DNA of 7,994 nt from Cytophagales bacterium (GTDB taxonomy: Bacteria; Bacteroidota; Bacteroidia; Cytophagales; ES-bin-26), in assembly GCA_014379925.1 (NCBI GenBank), contig JACMKY010000104.1, positions 1-7,994 on the forward strand. Direction: 5' to 3'. Below, one piece after another: positions 5,839 through 7,994 of this stretch. The notes below the pieces were generated by a model, which was not told the DNA's origin, searched no databases, and worked only from the letters and a program-made list of their open reading frames with translations. A program made the translations under genes and the position numbers. Each line of letters opens with the position of its first letter. Position 1 is the first letter of the stretch.

Positions 5839-6506
5839 GAACGTTGTTCATCCCCACCATCCTGGCCCTGGCCGCCCTTTCCTGCACCCCCAAAAAAGTG
5901 AACATCGACCCGACCAACGTGCGCGAGGTGTTGACGCAGTACGGCCGGGAAAATCCGGAGACTCAGTTCGTCATTCGTACCAAACTGGGCGATATGCGCA
6001 TTACGCTCTACCGGGACACGCCCCTGCACCGCGCCAACTTCGTCCGGCTCGTCAAGCAGGGCTACTTCGACCAGGCCGAGTTCTACCGCGTCGTCAGCGG
6101 CTTTGCCATCCAGGGGGGCGACCCGCGGGCGAACAAGGAGAACTTTCTGGTTCCGGCCGAATTCACGCCCCATCACTTCCACCAGAAAGGCGCCCTGGCG
6201 ATGGCCCGCTTCGAGGAGGGAAACCCCGCCAAGGCCTCCACCCCCACCGAGTTTTACATTGTGCACGGGGAACGCTACACCGAAGAGAACCTCCGGGAAG
6301 ACGAAGCCGAGTACGGCATTGCCGCCACGCCGGCGCAGCGGAAGGCCTACACCACGCTGGGTGGCAACCTGGAACTCGACGGCAAGTACACCGTATTCGG
6401 ACAGGTGACGCAGGGACTGGACGTGATCGATCGGATCGCGGGCGTGCGGGTGAACGGGGAACGACCCGCCCAGAAAATTCCCCTCACCATCTCCCTCGAC
6501 CGCTGA
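5835..6506 (+). CDS. Cyclophilin-type peptidyl-prolyl cis-trans isomerase, lipoprotein
   Basis: This enzyme catalyses proline cis-trans isomerisation to help protein folding, here in the cell envelope. The protein has 223 residues from the ATG at 5835. Residues 1-16 are a lipoprotein signal ending in the lipobox ALS-C17. No acidic residues follow the cysteine (CTPKK), so a periplasm-facing anchor is more likely than surface export. The cyclophilin core runs from about 45 to 221. FYRVVSGFAIQGGDP (83-97) supplies the catalytic arginine R85, with F90 and Q93. It is followed by GALAMAR (119-125), TPTEFYIV (136-143) and YTVFGQVTQGLDVIDRI (185-201). About 35 charged residues (144-179) are inserted between the last two blocks relative to minimal cyclophilins. 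I have seen such insertions in Bacteroidota homologues. The stop codon coincides with the start of a repeat array. Confidence 0.93.
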   Translation: MRTLFIPTILALAALSCTPKKVNIDPTNVREVLTQYGRENPETQFVIRTKLGDMRITLYRDTPLHRANFVRLVKQGYFDQAEFYRVVSGFAIQGGDPRANKENFLVPAEFTPHHFHQKGALAMARFEEGNPAKASTPTEFYIVHGERYTEENLREDEAEYGIAATPAQRKAYTTLGGNLELDGKYTVFGQVTQGLDVIDRIAGVRVNGERPAQKIPLTISLDR

Positions 6507-6600
6507 TTGACCGCTGATTTGGATGATTAAATGATTGAATGATTGTGCTGATTCAGATGATTGACCGCTGATTGCGCTGATTCAGATGATTGAATGCGAC
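6504..6600. repeat. TGATTGA/CGCTGATT-type repeat array after the isomerase gene
   Basis: The array begins with the isomerase TGA stop itself. TGATTGACCGCTGATT occurs exactly at 6504-6519 and 6558-6573. GCTGATTCAGATGATTGA occurs exactly at 6547-6564 and 6576-6593, a 29-base step. Between these are ATGATTAAATGATTGAATGATT-type words. It belongs to the same style of low-complexity gap filler as the nuo spacers. The rest of the convergent gap (6601-6678) holds no gene and no T-tract terminator that I can defend. Confidence 0.8.
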
Positions 6601-6678
6601 CGTTGATCACCGGGTCAGTTTCCTTCGTCAAAATAATTGGCTCCCGGGTCGGCGGCTGGCAAGCGCGGGGCTCCTTGC

Positions 6679-7227
6679 CTACAGCCCCCGCAACCGCGCC
6701 ACTTTCAGCAAACCCGCGATGCTCATCGAATCGGTGATGCGGCCGTCGATCACCATCGCCACCGCCTCCGCCAGTGGCAGTTTCCAGACCCGCAGGTCCT
6801 CGGTTTCTTCCGGGGCGGTTTCGCCGGGCGTGAGTTCTTCGGCCAGGAACATAAACCCTTCCTCGTCGGTGACGGAGTTGGACAGGTGGATTCGTCCGAT
6901 GGACGTCCACCTGGCGGCCGTGAAGCCGGTTTCCTCCTTCAGTTCGCGCTTGGCCGATTCAAGCGGCTCGATGCCGATGGGACCGCCCCCTTCGGGAATT
7001 TCCCAACTGTATTCGTTGAGCGTGTAGCGGTACTGCCCTACCAGGTACGTGTTGCCCTGCGCGTCCACCGGCACGACGCCGATGGCCTTGTTCTTCATGT
7101 GCACCACCCCGTAGAGGCCCGGGCCGCCGCCGGGGTTGATCACGTCTTCGTGCCGCACCAGAATCCAGGGGTTATCGTAGACGGTGCGGGAGGTGAGGGT
7201 CTGCCAGGGATTTTCGTGTTCGTTCAT
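6679..7227 (-). CDS. Nudix hydrolase, ADP-ribose pyrophosphatase-like
   Basis: Nudix enzymes hydrolyse nucleoside diphosphates linked to another group. The upstream beta-rich domain, with GQYRYTLNEYSWEIPEGGGP, and the 182-residue length fit the ADP-ribose/nucleotide-sugar pyrophosphatase branch, but the substrate cannot be read from sequence. The Nudix box is at about residues 80-102. The metal-binding part REL-K-EE-T-G (R94-G101) is intact. The earlier box glutamate, expected eight residues before R94, is isoleucine (I86), with a glutamate one residue later (E87). The N-terminal half (about 1-45) precedes the fold core. It is transcribed away from the acyltransferase gene and converges on the isomerase gene. 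A perfect TAGCTTTG promoter box lies just upstream. Confidence 0.92.
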   Translation of the reverse strand: MNEHENPWQTLTSRTVYDNPWILVRHEDVINPGGGPGLYGVVHMKNKAIGVVPVDAQGNTYLVGQYRYTLNEYSWEIPEGGGPIGIEPLESAKRELKEETGFTAARWTSIGRIHLSNSVTDEEGFMFLAEELTPGETAPEETEDLRVWKLPLAEAVAMVIDGRITDSMSIAGLLKVARLRGL

Positions 7228-7246
7228 GGGGGTTTTATTTACGGCC

Positions 7247-7254
7247 CAAAGCTA
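7247..7254 (-). promoter_or_regulatory. -7 promoter box of the Nudix gene
   Basis: On the minus strand TAGCTTTG is a perfect match to the Bacteroidota -7 consensus TAnnTTTG. Transcription would start near 7240, giving a leader of only about 13 bases before the ATG at 7227. A -33 TTTG is not evident at the usual distance, so confidence is moderate. Confidence 0.45.
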
Positions 7255-7310
7255 AGACGAAATCCTCCGTTGGTAGTCCCCGAAAGGAATGAAAAACGCG
7301 TTTGAACCCT

Positions 7311-7318
7311 TAACTTGC
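7311..7318 (+). promoter_or_regulatory. Weak -7-like box before the acyltransferase gene
   Basis: TAACTTGC lies 22 bases before the ATG and resembles the TAAATTGC box proposed for nuoA. It matches TAnnTTTG only partly, and no TTG element is seen at the expected distance upstream. It is listed because it is the best candidate in the divergent gap. Confidence 0.2.
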
Positions 7319-7340
7319 GCGCCTACCGCGTTGCTTTCCC

Positions 7341-7889
7341 ATGAAATACCTTTGTCGCTTCTACCTGTGGCTGATCGGCTGGAAAACCGCCAGCGTGTTG
7401 CCGGAAGAAATCCGGAAGTGCGTGCTGGTGGCTGCCCCGCACACCAGCAACCACGACTATCCCATCTGCCTGGCCACCCTCTACGCCCACGGCACCCGCG
7501 TGCGTTTCCTGGCCAAGGATTCGTTGTTCCGCTTTCCGCTGGGCCTGCTGATGCGGGCCACGGGCGGCATTCCGGTGAACCGCACCAGGCACAGCAATAC
7601 GGTGGACACCATGATCGGGATGTTCCACCAGCGGGAACAGCTCGTCCTGATGATTCCGGTGGAGGGCACGCGCAGCTACGTAAAAGAGTGGAAGTCGGGC
7701 TTCTACCACACGGCCGTGGGCGCTGGCGTGCCCATTTCGCTCGGCTACCTCGATTACGGCACCAAGACGGCGGGCTTCGGGGACGTGTTCCATCCCACGG
7801 GCAATTACCAAAAGGACTTGCCCGAAATCCAGGCCTTTTACCGGCAGTTCCGCGCCAAGTACCCCGAGCGGTCGAGCCTCAACACGTAG
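7341..7889 (+). CDS. PlsC-like 1-acyl-glycerol-phosphate acyltransferase family protein
   Basis: Members of this superfamily transfer acyl groups to lysophospholipids or related acceptors at the cytoplasmic membrane face. The protein has 182 residues, a short single-domain form. The catalytic H-x4-D motif is in APHTSNHDYP (H34, D39). Acceptor-binding blocks follow as GGIPVNR (75-81) and PVEGTRS (106-112), the latter with Val where the family usually has FPEGTR or similar. PISLGYLDY at 131-139 corresponds to the fourth block. The N-terminus (residues 1-13, FYLWLIG) is hydrophobic and may attach it to the membrane. The exact acyl acceptor is not known: it could be lysophosphatidic acid, an ornithine- or glycine-lipid precursor, or another lysolipid. 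It is monocistronic within the window and divergent from the Nudix gene. Confidence 0.9.
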   Translation: MKYLCRFYLWLIGWKTASVLPEEIRKCVLVAAPHTSNHDYPICLATLYAHGTRVRFLAKDSLFRFPLGLLMRATGGIPVNRTRHSNTVDTMIGMFHQREQLVLMIPVEGTRSYVKEWKSGFYHTAVGAGVPISLGYLDYGTKTAGFGDVFHPTGNYQKDLPEIQAFYRQFRAKYPERSSLNT

Positions 7890-7903
7890 GGAGGAAGCGG
7901 ATG

Positions 7904-7937
7904 AGTGAATAAGTAGCGTCAGTGAATAACTAGCGTC
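7904..7937. repeat. Tandem 17-base repeat after the acyltransferase gene
   Basis: AGTGAATAAGTAGCGTC (7904-7920) is followed immediately by AGTGAATAACTAGCGTC (7921-7937), with one mismatch. It lies 14 bases after the stop. GGATGAG at 7899-7905 recurs at 7954-7960 and inverted (CTCATCC) at 7987-7993. The remaining bases to the window end contain no gene that I can support. Confidence 0.75.
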
Positions 7938-7994
7938 GGTGCACTGCATCGACGGATGAGGGCAACGATTTTGGCTTTCGCGTCCGCTCATCCA

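Noticed and set aside
6504..6600. CRISPR-like array after the isomerase
   Set aside because: The repeats are short, degenerate and unevenly spaced, there are no unique equal-length spacers, and no cas genes are present.
6658..6679. Hairpin GGCAAG/CTTGCC as a terminator between the convergent genes
   Set aside because: The stem is only six bases, overlaps the Nudix stop and has no T-tract on either strand.
7323..7991. Minus-strand ORF opposite the acyltransferase
   Set aside because: It is an antisense shadow; the plus strand encodes clear acyltransferase motifs.

Overview
The window looks like chromosomal DNA from a GC-rich member of the Bacteroidota, probably a Cytophagia/Saprospiria-type environmental bacterium. 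The genus cannot be named from the sequence. This rests on three things: the style of the NADH dehydrogenase subunits, the absence of Shine-Dalgarno sequences before the starts, and TAnnTTTG-like -7 promoter elements, the type known from Bacteroidota.

Positions 64-5435 (minus strand) carry the first half of a respiratory complex I operon in the order nuoA, nuoB, nuoC, nuoD, nuoE, a small coiled-coil gene, nuoF. The rest of the operon (nuoG onward) would lie beyond position 1. NuoB, C and D form the quinone-reducing connecting module, NuoE and F are the NADH-oxidising electron-input module, and NuoA is a membrane subunit. All iron-sulfur cysteines expected in B, E and F are present, so the enzyme should be an intact NADH:quinone oxidoreductase. 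The non-canonical element is a 114-residue coiled-coil protein with four 7-residue repeats, placed 12 bases after nuoE and 34 bases before nuoF.

Positions 5436-7994 are ordinary flanking genes. On the plus strand there is a possible 39-codon ORF overlapping the start of a lipoprotein cyclophilin-type peptidyl-prolyl isomerase (5835-6506). A Nudix hydrolase follows on the minus strand (6679-7227), then a divergent PlsC-like acyltransferase on the plus strand (7341-7889).

The most unusual signal is in the gaps. Several gaps between genes contain arrays of degenerate short words (TGAATGA/GGTGAATG/TGATTGA-type, or GTTACGGG/ACAAGTT-type). Within the nuo operon these arrays begin at or close to the stop codon of one gene and recur in reverse complement just before the start codon of the next, so each spacer can fold as a hairpin in the mRNA. 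The same kind of array follows the isomerase gene, and a different short tandem repeat follows the acyltransferase gene. No RNA genes, insertion sequences, CRISPR arrays or defence systems were seen.
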